DNA from: Pedobacter sp. SYP-B3415
GTDB taxonomy: Bacteria > Bacteroidota > Bacteroidia > Sphingobacteriales > Sphingobacteriaceae
Direction: 5' to 3'
DNA: 64,000 nucleotides
Assembly: GCF_004138205.1 (NCBI RefSeq)
Contig: NZ_RXNQ01000036.1
Location: 186,001-250,000 of the forward strand
Part shown: one piece after another, positions 42,867 through 51,357 of the stretch
How the letters are laid out: each line of letters starts with the position of its first letter
How positions within the stretch are numbered: position 1 is the stretch's first letter
Translations under genes and position numbers: made by a program
Notes under the pieces: model-generated
Seen by the model: the letters and a program-made list of their open reading frames with translations, nothing else
Told to the model about the DNA's origin: nothing
The model's database searches: none

Positions 42867-42968
42867 TAGCGAACAGGCGGCAGATCTTGCCGCTGAAGCG
42901 TGAAGGTTTTCTTAGGTTTAATTTTAGGTAAAAAGATGCTGCTCTGGATGGAGCAGCTCTTTTTTTTT
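42867..42968 (+). ncRNA. Small RNA, unit D (about 102 nt)
   Basis: 5' hairpin GCGGCA/TGCCGC (42876-42894), the shared 24-nt core at 42907-42930, and a terminator GCTGCTC/GAGCAGC with nine T (42938-42968). The terminator stem is unrelated in sequence to those of A-C but is in the same place. Ends 78 bp before the antiporter gene. Confidence 0.72.
42938..42968 (+). terminator. Terminator of ncRNA unit D
   Basis: 7-bp stem GCTGCTC / GAGCAGC, 6-nt loop, followed by a long T run. Confidence 0.88.
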
Positions 42969-43046
42969 GTGATTTTGCCAGGCATTAATCTTCCGAAAAT
43001 CAAACACCGCCCCCCTGTTGTTGTTTGCTAAGTAAGTTACCTGCCT

Positions 43047-44126
43047 ATGAAAAATATTTCCCTTCCCTTATGGACGATCGCCACCCCGCTTGTTGCCTGG
43101 CTTGCCTTCGGCGGAAGTTTTCTATATTCCGGAACCCTTGTGCAACTCGTGCTTGCCGCCTGCCTGGTCGGAGCCGTGCTGTCTGCCGTGCATCATGCCG
43201 AGGTTGTAGCTCATTGGGTCGGAGAACCTTTCGGTACATTGTTACTGGCACTTGCCATTACAGTGATTGAAGTAGCGCTGATTGTGTCTATCATGTTATC
43301 AGGCGGACCAGAGACCGGGGCGCTGGCGCGGGATACGGTCTTTGCGGCCATCATGATTATTCTTTCGGGCATTGTGGGCATCTGCCTGCTTGTCGGCGGA
43401 ATTAAATACAAGGAACAGACATTCAGCCTTCAGGGTGTAAACGCGGGTCTCATTGCGCTCACTGCAATCGTCGTACTGACCTTGCTGCTGCCGAACTACA
43501 CCACCAGCCAGGCTGGTCCATATTACACACCTCTTCAACTGGGTTTTGTTGCTATTGTTTCATTGGTGCTTTATGGAACATTCGTATTAGTCCAGACAGT
43601 AAGACACCGCGACTATTTTCTTCCCGCAGATTTGCAGGAAGATGTCGACGCGCATGCTGAGGTACCCAACCGTGCAACCGCTATGATCAGTTTGCTATTC
43701 CTGCTGCTGAGCCTGGCCATTGTTGTTATTCTGGCCAAATCGCTGTCAGGCGATATTGAACGGGCAGTTGTCGCGGCCGGTGCACCAAAATCGCTGGTGG
43801 GGATTATTATCGCTGCAGTCGTGCTGCTGCCCGAGGGACTGGCCGCATACCGGGCGGCCAGCCGGAACAGGCTGCAGACCAGCCTGAACCTGGCGCTGGG
43901 TTCGGCGCTGGCAAGCATAGGACTAACCATTCCCGCGGTCGCAATTCTGTCTATATTCGGAGGCATGCACATCACGCTTGGAATCGACATGAAGTCAACC
44001 CTGCTGGTTTTGCTGGCATTGTTTACATCGATGCTGTCGCTGGCAAACGGGCGCACCAATGTGCTTCAGGGTGTAGTCTTGCTGCTGATATTTGCCGTCT
44101 ATTTGTTTACTACGATAGCGCCGTAA
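43047..44126 (+). CDS. chaA: Ca2+/H+ antiporter, ChaA-like
   Basis: 359 residues, about eleven membrane helices. Two cation-exchanger repeat motifs are visible: GEPFGTLLLALAITVIEVALIVSIML near residues 57-82, and VVLLPEGLAAYRAASRN in the second half, each with the conserved acidic residue. Extrudes Ca2+ (in ChaA also Na+ or K+) in exchange for protons across the inner membrane. The 3' end overlaps the convergent PLP-enzyme gene by 17 bp. Confidence 0.88.
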   Translation: MKNISLPLWTIATPLVAWLAFGGSFLYSGTLVQLVLAACLVGAVLSAVHHAEVVAHWVGEPFGTLLLALAITVIEVALIVSIMLSGGPETGALARDTVFAAIMIILSGIVGICLLVGGIKYKEQTFSLQGVNAGLIALTAIVVLTLLLPNYTTSQAGPYYTPLQLGFVAIVSLVLYGTFVLVQTVRHRDYFLPADLQEDVDAHAEVPNRATAMISLLFLLLSLAIVVILAKSLSGDIERAVVAAGAPKSLVGIIIAAVVLLPEGLAAYRAASRNRLQTSLNLALGSALASIGLTIPAVAILSIFGGMHITLGIDMKSTLLVLLALFTSMLSLANGRTNVLQGVVLLLIFAVYLFTTIAP

Positions 44127-45366
44127 GCCGGACGGCAAAACCGGCAACCTCAGCAATAAAATTGTCCAGTTCTTCCTGCGTATTGTAGTAGTGCGGGGAT
44201 GCCCGAACTGCCCAGGCTGCCTTCTTTTCATCAAAATCCAGAACGGCATACTGCCTGTAGCTGGGAACTACATTAAACCGGGCGCGGCTTAATGTCCTGA
44301 AAAGATCGGCGGGGTCAGACAAACCGTCAAAAGTAAAGGTGACCAGGCCGCCGAGCTCGGCGCCGCGGTCAAGCACTCTTAAACCGCCGATCTCTGACAG
44401 GCGTGACCTCAGGTAATGTGCTGCATGCTGAATTTGCCGGCTGATGCGTGTTTCACCTATGCCGAGGTAGTACCTGATCGCTTCCGCTGTTCCCAGTACC
44501 AGGGCATAAGCAAACTCCCAATCCTCAAATCTTACTGCGCCCGGCCGCTGTTTGTAGATGCTGGCTGACGTCCATTCCGCACCGCGCATATCAATAAATA
44601 AGGGCTCCAGTCCGGCGTTCAGGGCCCGGTCAGAGACATACAGAAAACCGGTTCCCCTCGGACCGCGCAAAAACTTTCGGGCAGTGACACTCAAAAAATC
44701 GCAGGCCAGGGCATTTACATCCAGTTTTAATTGCCCCACTGACTGGCACGCATCGAGGATATACCAGGTTGGTTCATCGTGCAGGTCGCGGTAGCGACTG
44801 TAGATTTCGGCTATTCCGGTAACCGGCTGAATAAGCCCCGAATTGGTAGGAATGTGCGTAATAGCGAGCAATTTCGGCTTTAACTTAAAAAGCTTGTATT
44901 CAAGATCTGAAAGGTCGACACCACCTTGCTGGGCGTTTTCAATGTGTACGATGCGGACCCCGAAACGTTTCTGACACGCCAGAAACTGGAGCTGGTTTGA
45001 CACAAAATCATCCTTGTCGGTGAGAATCACGTCGCCCCCTGAGAATGGAATTGATGACAGGGCGCGGGTGTATGCATCTGTAGCACTTGCCGTAAAAGCG
45101 ATGTTTTCCGGTTTACAGTTAAGCAGTTCGCCGGCAAGTGTGTAAAAACTGCCAATTGCGTCGGCCTTAGCAGCCGCGGCTTCATACCCGCCTGTTTCTG
45201 ACTCAAACCTGATGTGATCCAGAACAGCTTTGGTCACTTGGTCCGGCATCAGGCCGGCACCTGCATTATTCAAATGCGTTACGGCCAGCACACCTGGTGT
45301 GTCCTGGCGAAAACGCGCCAGTTCGGCATCATTGAAGATTACCGGAAATTTTACTAATCGATTCAT
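44110..45366 (-). CDS. Class V aminotransferase-fold PLP enzyme
   Basis: About 418 residues, cysteine-desulfurase/selenocysteine-lyase-like fold. The N-terminus THLNNAGAGLMPDQVTKAVLDHI, the PLP-phosphate region AFTASATDAYTRAL, the Asp in ILDACQSVGQL and the PLP lysine in SVTARKFLRGPRGTGFLY can all be seen. The reaction (desulfurase, lyase or transaminase) cannot be decided. Divergent from an Lrp-type gene, which probably controls it. ATG 45366 (MNRLVKF) preferred. Confidence 0.82.
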   Translation of the reverse strand: MNRLVKFPVIFNDAELARFRQDTPGVLAVTHLNNAGAGLMPDQVTKAVLDHIRFESETGGYEAAAAKADAIGSFYTLAGELLNCKPENIAFTASATDAYTRALSSIPFSGGDVILTDKDDFVSNQLQFLACQKRFGVRIVHIENAQQGGVDLSDLEYKLFKLKPKLLAITHIPTNSGLIQPVTGIAEIYSRYRDLHDEPTWYILDACQSVGQLKLDVNALACDFLSVTARKFLRGPRGTGFLYVSDRALNAGLEPLFIDMRGAEWTSASIYKQRPGAVRFEDWEFAYALVLGTAEAIRYYLGIGETRISRQIQHAAHYLRSRLSEIGGLRVLDRGAELGGLVTFTFDGLSDPADLFRTLSRARFNVVPSYRQYAVLDFDEKKAAWAVRASPHYYNTQEELDNFIAEVAGFAVRLTALS

Positions 45367-45517
45367 ATTTTTTGTTTTAAATGCAGTGCCGGCATGCATA
45401 TAATTTGCGTGGCCGTTTGCTGACTCAAAACTAGGTACCCCGCCGGGCCTGATTCAGTTGAAATACCTGCGGCCGGCGCATTTTTTATGTAAGTTTGATA
45501 TTAAAAACGGGCAAAAC

Positions 45518-45979
45518 ATGCAAGAGCCAGACGAATACGATAAAAAGCTTCTTTCTCTGCTTCAACAGAATAACCGATTAACCGCCGAAGAACTCAGTGA
45601 ACGCGTACACCTGAGCGCAAGTGCTGTGCAGCGCAGACTGAAACGCCTGCGCGACGATAAAATCATTCAGGCAGACGTATCCATTGTTTCGCCCCTGGCC
45701 GCCGGATTACGTATTACCTGTATTGTCGACATTATCCTGCAGGATGGCGGTTCAGGTGAGTTAGCAAAGTTCAAGGCATTGATGCGCGGATGTGATGAAG
45801 TGATGCAATGTTATTTCGTTACCGGCACTTACGACTTCGTTCTGCTGGTAAATGTTCGCGACATGGAACATTATGAGGCGTTTTCCACAAAATACCTCAT
45901 GGATAATCCAAATGTTAAACACTTTCATACACATGTGGTGATGGATAAGGTGAAAGTTGGGTACACAATTAAATTTTAA
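45518..45979 (+). CDS. Lrp/AsnC-family transcriptional regulator
   Basis: 153 residues. N-terminal helix-turn-helix (YDKKLLSLLQQNNRLTAEELSERVHLSASAVQRRLKRLRDDKII) and the C-terminal RAM ligand-binding domain (EVMQCYFVTGTYDFVLLVNVRDMEHYEAF). Amino-acid-responsive regulator, likely of the divergent PLP enzyme. ATG 45518 (MQEPDEYD) fits the family better than TTG 45458. Confidence 0.9.
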   Translation: MQEPDEYDKKLLSLLQQNNRLTAEELSERVHLSASAVQRRLKRLRDDKIIQADVSIVSPLAAGLRITCIVDIILQDGGSGELAKFKALMRGCDEVMQCYFVTGTYDFVLLVNVRDMEHYEAFSTKYLMDNPNVKHFHTHVVMDKVKVGYTIKF

Positions 45980-46188
45980 CCTGACAATTTACTTTATGTC
46001 GTGTTTTTACAATTTTATTAAAGTTTGAACTCCCATTTTTGATCCGTCTTCAGCAAATGAATAGTCCGCAATCAAACAGATTCAAAATTTCGCTGCAGAG
46101 TACTGGTTACAACGATAGAAACAGCGTCTGAAAGACGTCTTAAAAATATGCTGCCGGCAACCTGACCCCCTCTGAGCCGGCGGCAAGA
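45980..46188. other. Structured intergenic region after the Lrp gene
   Basis: About 210 bp ending in a strong terminator. Contains CGTCT/AGACG (around 46128-46140) and a GCCGGC pair enclosing about 17 nt (46154-46182). It may be the lrp 3' leader or a separate small RNA; no clear promoter was seen. Confidence 0.35.
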
Positions 46189-46219
46189 AAGCCCATGCAA
46201 ATGGGCTTTTCTTTTTTTC
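46189..46219 (+). terminator. Intrinsic terminator before the SAM riboswitch
   Basis: 8-bp stem AAGCCCAT / ATGGGCTT with GCAA loop and a T-rich run. It isolates the downstream SusC/D operon from lrp. Confidence 0.9.
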
Positions 46220-46318
46220 AGGCATCTATCGAAATAGCCCTTTTCCGGCGCTGCGCCGCTTTTGTCAGCCCATTCTCAGAATAAAAAAATAATTACTACT
46301 AATTATATAGATATTGCA

Positions 46319-46326
46319 TACATTTG
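46319..46326 (+). promoter_or_regulatory. -7 box of the riboswitch-controlled operon
   Basis: TACATTTG matches TAnnTTTG exactly. Transcription would begin near 46333, about 20 bp before the riboswitch P1 helix. A canonical -33 TTTG was not found at the usual distance. Confidence 0.55.
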
Positions 46327-46351
46327 CCTCACCAAAAATTGGTAACAATAG

Positions 46352-46459
46352 CTATTTATCCAGAAAGACGGAGGGAAAGGCCCGATGATGTCTTAGCAAC
46401 CCCAGCAATGGTAGGTGCTAAATCCTGCTTCACTGCCTCTGCAGCGAAGAAAGATAAAG
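46352..46459 (+). promoter_or_regulatory. SAM-I (S-box) riboswitch
   Basis: Typical S-box layout. P1 pairs TTTATC (46355) with GATAAA (46453). The conserved GACGGAGGGAAAGGCCCGATGA and the TTAGCAACC segment follow. P3 contains GGTAGGTGCTAAATCCTGC, and P4 is CTTC-CTGC / GCAG-GAAG near 46429-46450. S-adenosylmethionine binding would turn down the SusC/SusD/TlpA operon that begins 256 bp later. The mechanism (termination or translation) is not obvious. Confidence 0.92.
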
Positions 46460-46526
46460 CGTTCGCAGCCTCAGGCAACCGATCAGTTTTTCTCAGGAAT
46501 TTCAGGATAAAGGCACAAGAATTTTA

Positions 46527-46592
46527 ATGAAAATTAGCCATGTGTTCATCTACCAGTCAACCACGCAAATGTATGCCTTCGGGCATTGTTGA
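46527..46592 (+). CDS. Possible 21-residue leader peptide
   Basis: ATG AAA ATT ... TGT TGA encodes MKISHVFIYQSTTQMYAFGHC between the riboswitch and susC. Its last codons overlap a UUCG hairpin (ATGCC-TTCG-GGCAT, 46573-46586). It contains a second Met. Could be a leader ORF or chance. Confidence 0.3.
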   Translation: MKISHVFIYQSTTQMYAFGHC

Positions 46593-46677
46593 GAATTCCA
46601 GCCTGTCGACATACCGGCAGCACTGACCTTACCTTCTAAACATCATTCCACTTCATCCCAAACAATCCTGAAGACGA

Positions 46678-46699
46678 CGGGCAGACTGTGTATTGCCCG
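46678..46699 (+). promoter_or_regulatory. Hairpin just before the susC start
   Basis: CGGGCA / TGCCCG with a 10-nt loop, ending 16 bp before the ATG at 46716. No T run, so it may affect translation start rather than termination. Confidence 0.4.
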
Positions 46700-46715
46700 G
46701 ATTAAATCAAAAACA

Positions 46716-49700
46716 ATGAAAAAACAAAAACTCTTTATTCGCGGCCTGCTTCTCTTTTTCCTGACGGCAGGTTTCGTAACATCTGCCCTTGCACAGGTTA
46801 CCGTAACGGGTAGCGTTAGCGGAAAGTCTGATGGTCAGGCTCTTCCAGGCGTAACCGTGCGTATTGAAGGGAAAACAACCGGCACTGTAACCGATGGGTC
46901 GGGCCGGTTTAGCATTCAGGCGGCAACCGGCGATGTACTCATCTTTACATATGTCGGTTATGTAACACAGTCGCAGCGTGTAACCGGTGCGAGCCCGCTG
47001 AATATCGTGCTTGACGACACCGGCAATGAACTTGCAGAGGTTGTCGTGACTGCGCTGGGTATCAGCAAAGAGAAAAAGTCGCTGGGCTATGCCATACAGG
47101 AAGTAAAAGGGGTCGATCTGGCTGAAGCCCGGGAAAGCAATCTTGTTAATTCGCTTGCCGGTAAGGTTGCGGGTGTAAACATTACCAACAGCCAGGGCAA
47201 TATGGGCTCGTCGAGGATCATCATTCGCGGTGAAACTTCCATTTCAGGAAACAACCAGCCATTATTCGTTGTCGACGGTGTGCCGGTAGACAACTCGCAA
47301 CTGGGTGCCGGCGGCTCCCGCGACTACGCAAATGCCATTTCAGACATCAACGCAGAAGACATCGAAAGCATCAGCGTTCTCAAAGGTCCGAACGCGGCTG
47401 CATTGTATGGCTCGCGTGCAGCCAACGGCGTAATTCTGATCAAAACGAAATCGGGCAAACGCGGCCAGAGCAGAAGCATTTCGCTTAATTCAAGCACAAC
47501 ATTCGAAAACCTCCTGGTTCTGCCGGAATACCAGGATGTATACGGGCAGGGCTCGAACGGTCAGTTCAGTTACGTTGATGGCAGAGGCGGCGGCGTAAAC
47601 GATGGCGTTGATGAAAGCTGGGGCCCCAAGATGGATGGACGGCTCATCCCGCAGTTTAACTCGAACGGCGTCGCCGTACCATTTGTACCGCATCCGGATA
47701 ACGTGCGCAGCTTTTTTGAAACCGGTCATTCGCTTAATAACGGCGTATCGTTCACCGGTGGCGGCGATGCCTACAATTACCGTTTTTCTTACAACAACAG
47801 TGCGCAAAAAGGCGTAGTACCAAACTCAGAGCTGAACAAAAACAGCTTTGGTCTCAACACATCCTTTGATCTGCTGCCTAAACTGAAGCTGGATGTCGGT
47901 GTAAATTATGTACGCACCTCGTCAGATAATCTGCCGGGTGCAGCCGGGAGACGGGCTTCAAGTACCATGCTGCAGTTCCTATGGTTCGGTCGCCAGGTTG
48001 ATGTCGGCGCACTCTACCCCTACCGCGACGCCAATGGCAATACCTTCAACTGGAACAACAGTTATTATAGCAATCCATATTTCATTGCCTATGAGAATAC
48101 CGTCTCGCAGCGCCGCGATCGGCTGATTGGTAATGCAGGACTCACCTATCAGATCAGCGAGGGCCTGAAACTAAATTTCAGAACCGGTAACGATTACTAC
48201 AACGACCGCCGCAAAATCCGCATCGCCTACGGAACCAACGGAACACCTTTTGGCTCGTACCAGGAAACAGGCTATACAGTGAACGAAAACAACACCGAGG
48301 CCACGCTGAACTACAATAAACAACTGAACACTGATTTCAGCCTTGATGTGCTTGCCGGCGGGAACCTGCGCAGCCGTTTTTACGAAGAGAACAACCAGCT
48401 GGCCCCGCGGCTTGCCGTTGCGGGTATCTATACCCTGGCGAACTCGCGTGATCCGCTGAGTTCTTCAAACTATTATAGCCGGCTGAAGATTTACAGCTTA
48501 TTTTCGTCGGCGCAGATCGGTTTTCGTGATTACGCTTACCTGAATCTTACCGCAAGGAATGACTGGTCGTCCACCCTCCCTTCGCAGAACAACTCTTATT
48601 TCTACCCTTCGGCGAACGCGAGTCTGATCCTTACCGAGGCATTCGATTGGAAAAATGACATTTTGAATTTCGCCAAACTTCGCGGCGGCTGGTCGCGCGT
48701 GGGGAAAGACACCGACCCTTATCAGCTGGTGAACACCTACCCGTTCAACCCGATCTTTGACAGTTATCCGCTGGTTACGCTGACCGACCGGTACCTGAAT
48801 CCAAACCTGAAACCTGAATACACAAACTCGACAGAAGCAGGTATCGAACTTGGATTCTTTAAAAACCGGATCAGGCTGGATCTGAGTTTGTATGATACAA
48901 ACAGCTTTAACCAGATCTTTAGCGCTGATATCAGTACAGCGACCGGTTTTGCCCAAAAACTTATTAATGCCGGCCATATCAATAACCGGGGTATCGAGGT
49001 ACAACTGGGCTTAACACCCGTTAAACAGCAGGATGGTCTGCAGTGGGACATCACCACCAACTTCTCACGTAACCGCAGCCGGGTGCTGGAGCTTGATGAT
49101 GAAGGGCAACTGAACAGCGTGGTTCTTGGCAGCAGCGGGGTGCAGGTCCTTGCCAGCATCGGGCAGCCATACGGTACATTATTTGGTACCGCATATCAGC
49201 GGAACGCAGATGGTCAGATCCTGGTGAATGCTTCGGGTTATCCGCAGGTTGATCCGACCAAACAGGTACTTGGTGCCTATCCGCCAAAATGGATCGGCAG
49301 CATTGGTAATGACTTCAGCTATAAAGGGTTCAGCCTTGGTTTCCTGGTCGATGCGAAAGTCGGCGGATCAATCTATTCGGGCACGCATTCTACAGGGTAT
49401 ACCACCGGTGTGCTTGCGGAGACCCTTCAGGGCCGCGACGAAGAGAACGGCGGTCTTCCTTACTACTATCCCGGCAATGACCGTTCGGCAGCACCGGTAC
49501 AGCTTCCATCGCACGGCAGTGCAGCGCCGGGCGCAGCGACTGTTTACCATGACGGGGTGATCTTTGACGGTGTCCGTGCAGACGGCAGCCGCAATACACG
49601 TATCCTCTCTGCCCAGCAGTATTATAAATCCATAGCGAGCATTAACGAGGCACATGTATTCAGCTCAACTGCGGTACGTCTTCGCGAGGTAACACTTGGT

Positions 49701-49907
49701 TATACACTGCCGAAGAAGTGGCTTGCGGGTGCGGGCATCGCCAACGCACGCTTCAGCCTGGTTGGCCGGAACCTGTGGATCATTCACAAAGATGTACCTC
49801 ATATTGACCCTGAAACCGCTTTCGCAACCGATAACGCACAGGGTCTGGAATCTTTGCAATTGCCAACAACCCGAAGCTACGGATTTAATCTTAACCTCAC
49901 ATTTTAA
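46716..49907 (+). CDS. SusC/RagA-family TonB-linked outer-membrane receptor (locus 2)
   Basis: 1,063 residues. Signal peptide, carboxypeptidase-like domain (GKSDGQALPGVTVRIEGKTTGTVTDGSGRF), and plug with NSLAGKVAGVNITNSQGNMGSSRIIIRG and EDIESISVLKGPNAAALYGSRAANGVILIKTK. The barrel ends YGFNLNLTF. It imports an unknown nutrient with the SusD partner 9 bp downstream. Control by a SAM-I riboswitch instead of a sigma/FecR pair suggests a methionine- or sulfur-linked substrate. Confidence 0.94.
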   Translation: MKKQKLFIRGLLLFFLTAGFVTSALAQVTVTGSVSGKSDGQALPGVTVRIEGKTTGTVTDGSGRFSIQAATGDVLIFTYVGYVTQSQRVTGASPLNIVLDDTGNELAEVVVTALGISKEKKSLGYAIQEVKGVDLAEARESNLVNSLAGKVAGVNITNSQGNMGSSRIIIRGETSISGNNQPLFVVDGVPVDNSQLGAGGSRDYANAISDINAEDIESISVLKGPNAAALYGSRAANGVILIKTKSGKRGQSRSISLNSSTTFENLLVLPEYQDVYGQGSNGQFSYVDGRGGGVNDGVDESWGPKMDGRLIPQFNSNGVAVPFVPHPDNVRSFFETGHSLNNGVSFTGGGDAYNYRFSYNNSAQKGVVPNSELNKNSFGLNTSFDLLPKLKLDVGVNYVRTSSDNLPGAAGRRASSTMLQFLWFGRQVDVGALYPYRDANGNTFNWNNSYYSNPYFIAYENTVSQRRDRLIGNAGLTYQISEGLKLNFRTGNDYYNDRRKIRIAYGTNGTPFGSYQETGYTVNENNTEATLNYNKQLNTDFSLDVLAGGNLRSRFYEENNQLAPRLAVAGIYTLANSRDPLSSSNYYSRLKIYSLFSSAQIGFRDYAYLNLTARNDWSSTLPSQNNSYFYPSANASLILTEAFDWKNDILNFAKLRGGWSRVGKDTDPYQLVNTYPFNPIFDSYPLVTLTDRYLNPNLKPEYTNSTEAGIELGFFKNRIRLDLSLYDTNSFNQIFSADISTATGFAQKLINAGHINNRGIEVQLGLTPVKQQDGLQWDITTNFSRNRSRVLELDDEGQLNSVVLGSSGVQVLASIGQPYGTLFGTAYQRNADGQILVNASGYPQVDPTKQVLGAYPPKWIGSIGNDFSYKGFSLGFLVDAKVGGSIYSGTHSTGYTTGVLAETLQGRDEENGGLPYYYPGNDRSAAPVQLPSHGSAAPGAATVYHDGVIFDGVRADGSRNTRILSAQQYYKSIASINEAHVFSSTAVRLREVTLGYTLPKKWLAGAGIANARFSLVGRNLWIIHKDVPHIDPETAFATDNAQGLESLQLPTTRSYGFNLNLTF

Positions 49908-49916
49908 GCACCCGTC

Positions 49917-51350
49917 ATGACAACATATAAAAAAACATTCATCTTCGCCTTGCTTGCCCTCGGACTCGGCGCCTGCAAAAAGGATCTTCAGGTTACCAAC
50001 CGGAATCCGAACGAAGCCGAGACTGCTCAACCCGATTACCTGCTTGCCAATGCCCTCAAAAGCGCGGGCGATACCTATTACAGCACAGGTACCACGATGG
50101 ATGCCAGCCTGCTCTTTGTTCAGCACTGGTCTAAGATTCAATATACGGACGCCGATCGTTATATTTTCACCAATGGCAGTTTTGAAGCCGGCTGGAGGAG
50201 CTTTTATACCCAGAGTCTTGCAGACCTGAATGTTCTCGCACAGCTTGGCACGCAGCAAAACAACCCCAATTATCGCGCGGTAGCGCAAACCCTCAGAAGC
50301 TGGGTCTTTTTGTTATTAACAGATGCTTATGGCAATATTCCTTATACTGATGCGCTTGACATCAACAAACTGACGCCAAAATATGACGACCAGCGAAGCG
50401 TATATCTTGGCCTGCTTGCGGAGCTTAAGACCGCGCTGGCTACTTACAATGCCAGCGGCCCGGCTATTCAGGGGGATCCCGTTTTTAGCGGAAACCTTGC
50501 GCGCTGGAGGCGGTTTACAAATGCACTCAGGCTGCGTGTTGCCATGCGCATTGCAGATCGTGAGCCAGAGCTGGCGCGTCAGGCGGTAAGCGAGGTGCTG
50601 GCTGATCCCGCAGGACTACCCGCATCAGAAACCGAAACTGCCCGCCTGCCCTATTTCAGTTCGCCAAATCAAAACCCCATAGCCCGGATCTTTGAAACAC
50701 GCGACGATTATCGCATTTCAAAAACGACTGTCGACAAACTCAAAGCGCTGAATGATCCCCGTCTGGGCATTTATGCAAACAGAACGGCGACGGCTACGCC
50801 GGAGGTGTATGTAGGCATCCCCAATGGCCTCACCACGGGCGATGCGGCAAACCTTGGTTTTGCAAGAACTTCGAAACCCGGCGATTTCTTTACAAAGGCA
50901 AACGCGCCGGCAATCATTCTGAGCTGGTCGGAGAGCCTCTTTGATCGTGCAGAAGCTGCAGCCAGGGGTTACAGCACTGAAAACGCCGCTGATCTCTATC
51001 GGCAGGGCATCAGCGCTTCGCTTCAATCATACGGCATCGATGCTGCGGCCATTTCCACATATCTCGCCCAGCCGGCGGTTCAATATGAAGCAGGCAATTT
51101 CAGAAAATCGATCGGTGAACAAAAATGGCTCTCGCTTTTTGGCCAGGGCTTAGAGGCCTATGCCGAGTGGCGCAGGCTTGACTACCCGCAGCTGGCCCCT
51201 GCTGTTGCCGGCGTTCTTGACGGTAAAATTCCGCTGCGTTTTATTTATCCGGGAACTGAACAGGCACTGAATAAAACCAGTTATACAGATGCAGTGCGCA
51301 GGCAGGGTCCGGATGCACTAACAACCAGGCTATGGTTTGACGTAAATTAA
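49917..51350 (+). CDS. SusD-like lipoprotein (locus 2)
   Basis: 477 residues of the SusD/RagB-like superfamily. Lipoprotein signal with Cys in LALGLGACKKDLQ; NRNPNEAETAQPDYLLANALKSA; TPR-type helices (LRSWVFLLLTDAYGNIPYTDAL); C-terminal GLEAYAEWRRLDYPQL. Surface ligand-binding partner of the upstream SusC-type receptor. Confidence 0.92.
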   Translation: MTTYKKTFIFALLALGLGACKKDLQVTNRNPNEAETAQPDYLLANALKSAGDTYYSTGTTMDASLLFVQHWSKIQYTDADRYIFTNGSFEAGWRSFYTQSLADLNVLAQLGTQQNNPNYRAVAQTLRSWVFLLLTDAYGNIPYTDALDINKLTPKYDDQRSVYLGLLAELKTALATYNASGPAIQGDPVFSGNLARWRRFTNALRLRVAMRIADREPELARQAVSEVLADPAGLPASETETARLPYFSSPNQNPIARIFETRDDYRISKTTVDKLKALNDPRLGIYANRTATATPEVYVGIPNGLTTGDAANLGFARTSKPGDFFTKANAPAIILSWSESLFDRAEAAARGYSTENAADLYRQGISASLQSYGIDAAAISTYLAQPAVQYEAGNFRKSIGEQKWLSLFGQGLEAYAEWRRLDYPQLAPAVAGVLDGKIPLRFIYPGTEQALNKTSYTDAVRRQGPDALTTRLWFDVN

Positions 51351-51357
51351 TAAAGAC

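Noticed and set aside
41692..42968. Direct repeats considered as a CRISPR array
   Set aside because: Only four copies with spacings of about 220-400 bp, each tied to a promoter and terminator; no cas genes.
46324..46527. 67-codon frame over the riboswitch
   Set aside because: It coincides with the SAM-I aptamer, whose conserved elements explain the sequence.
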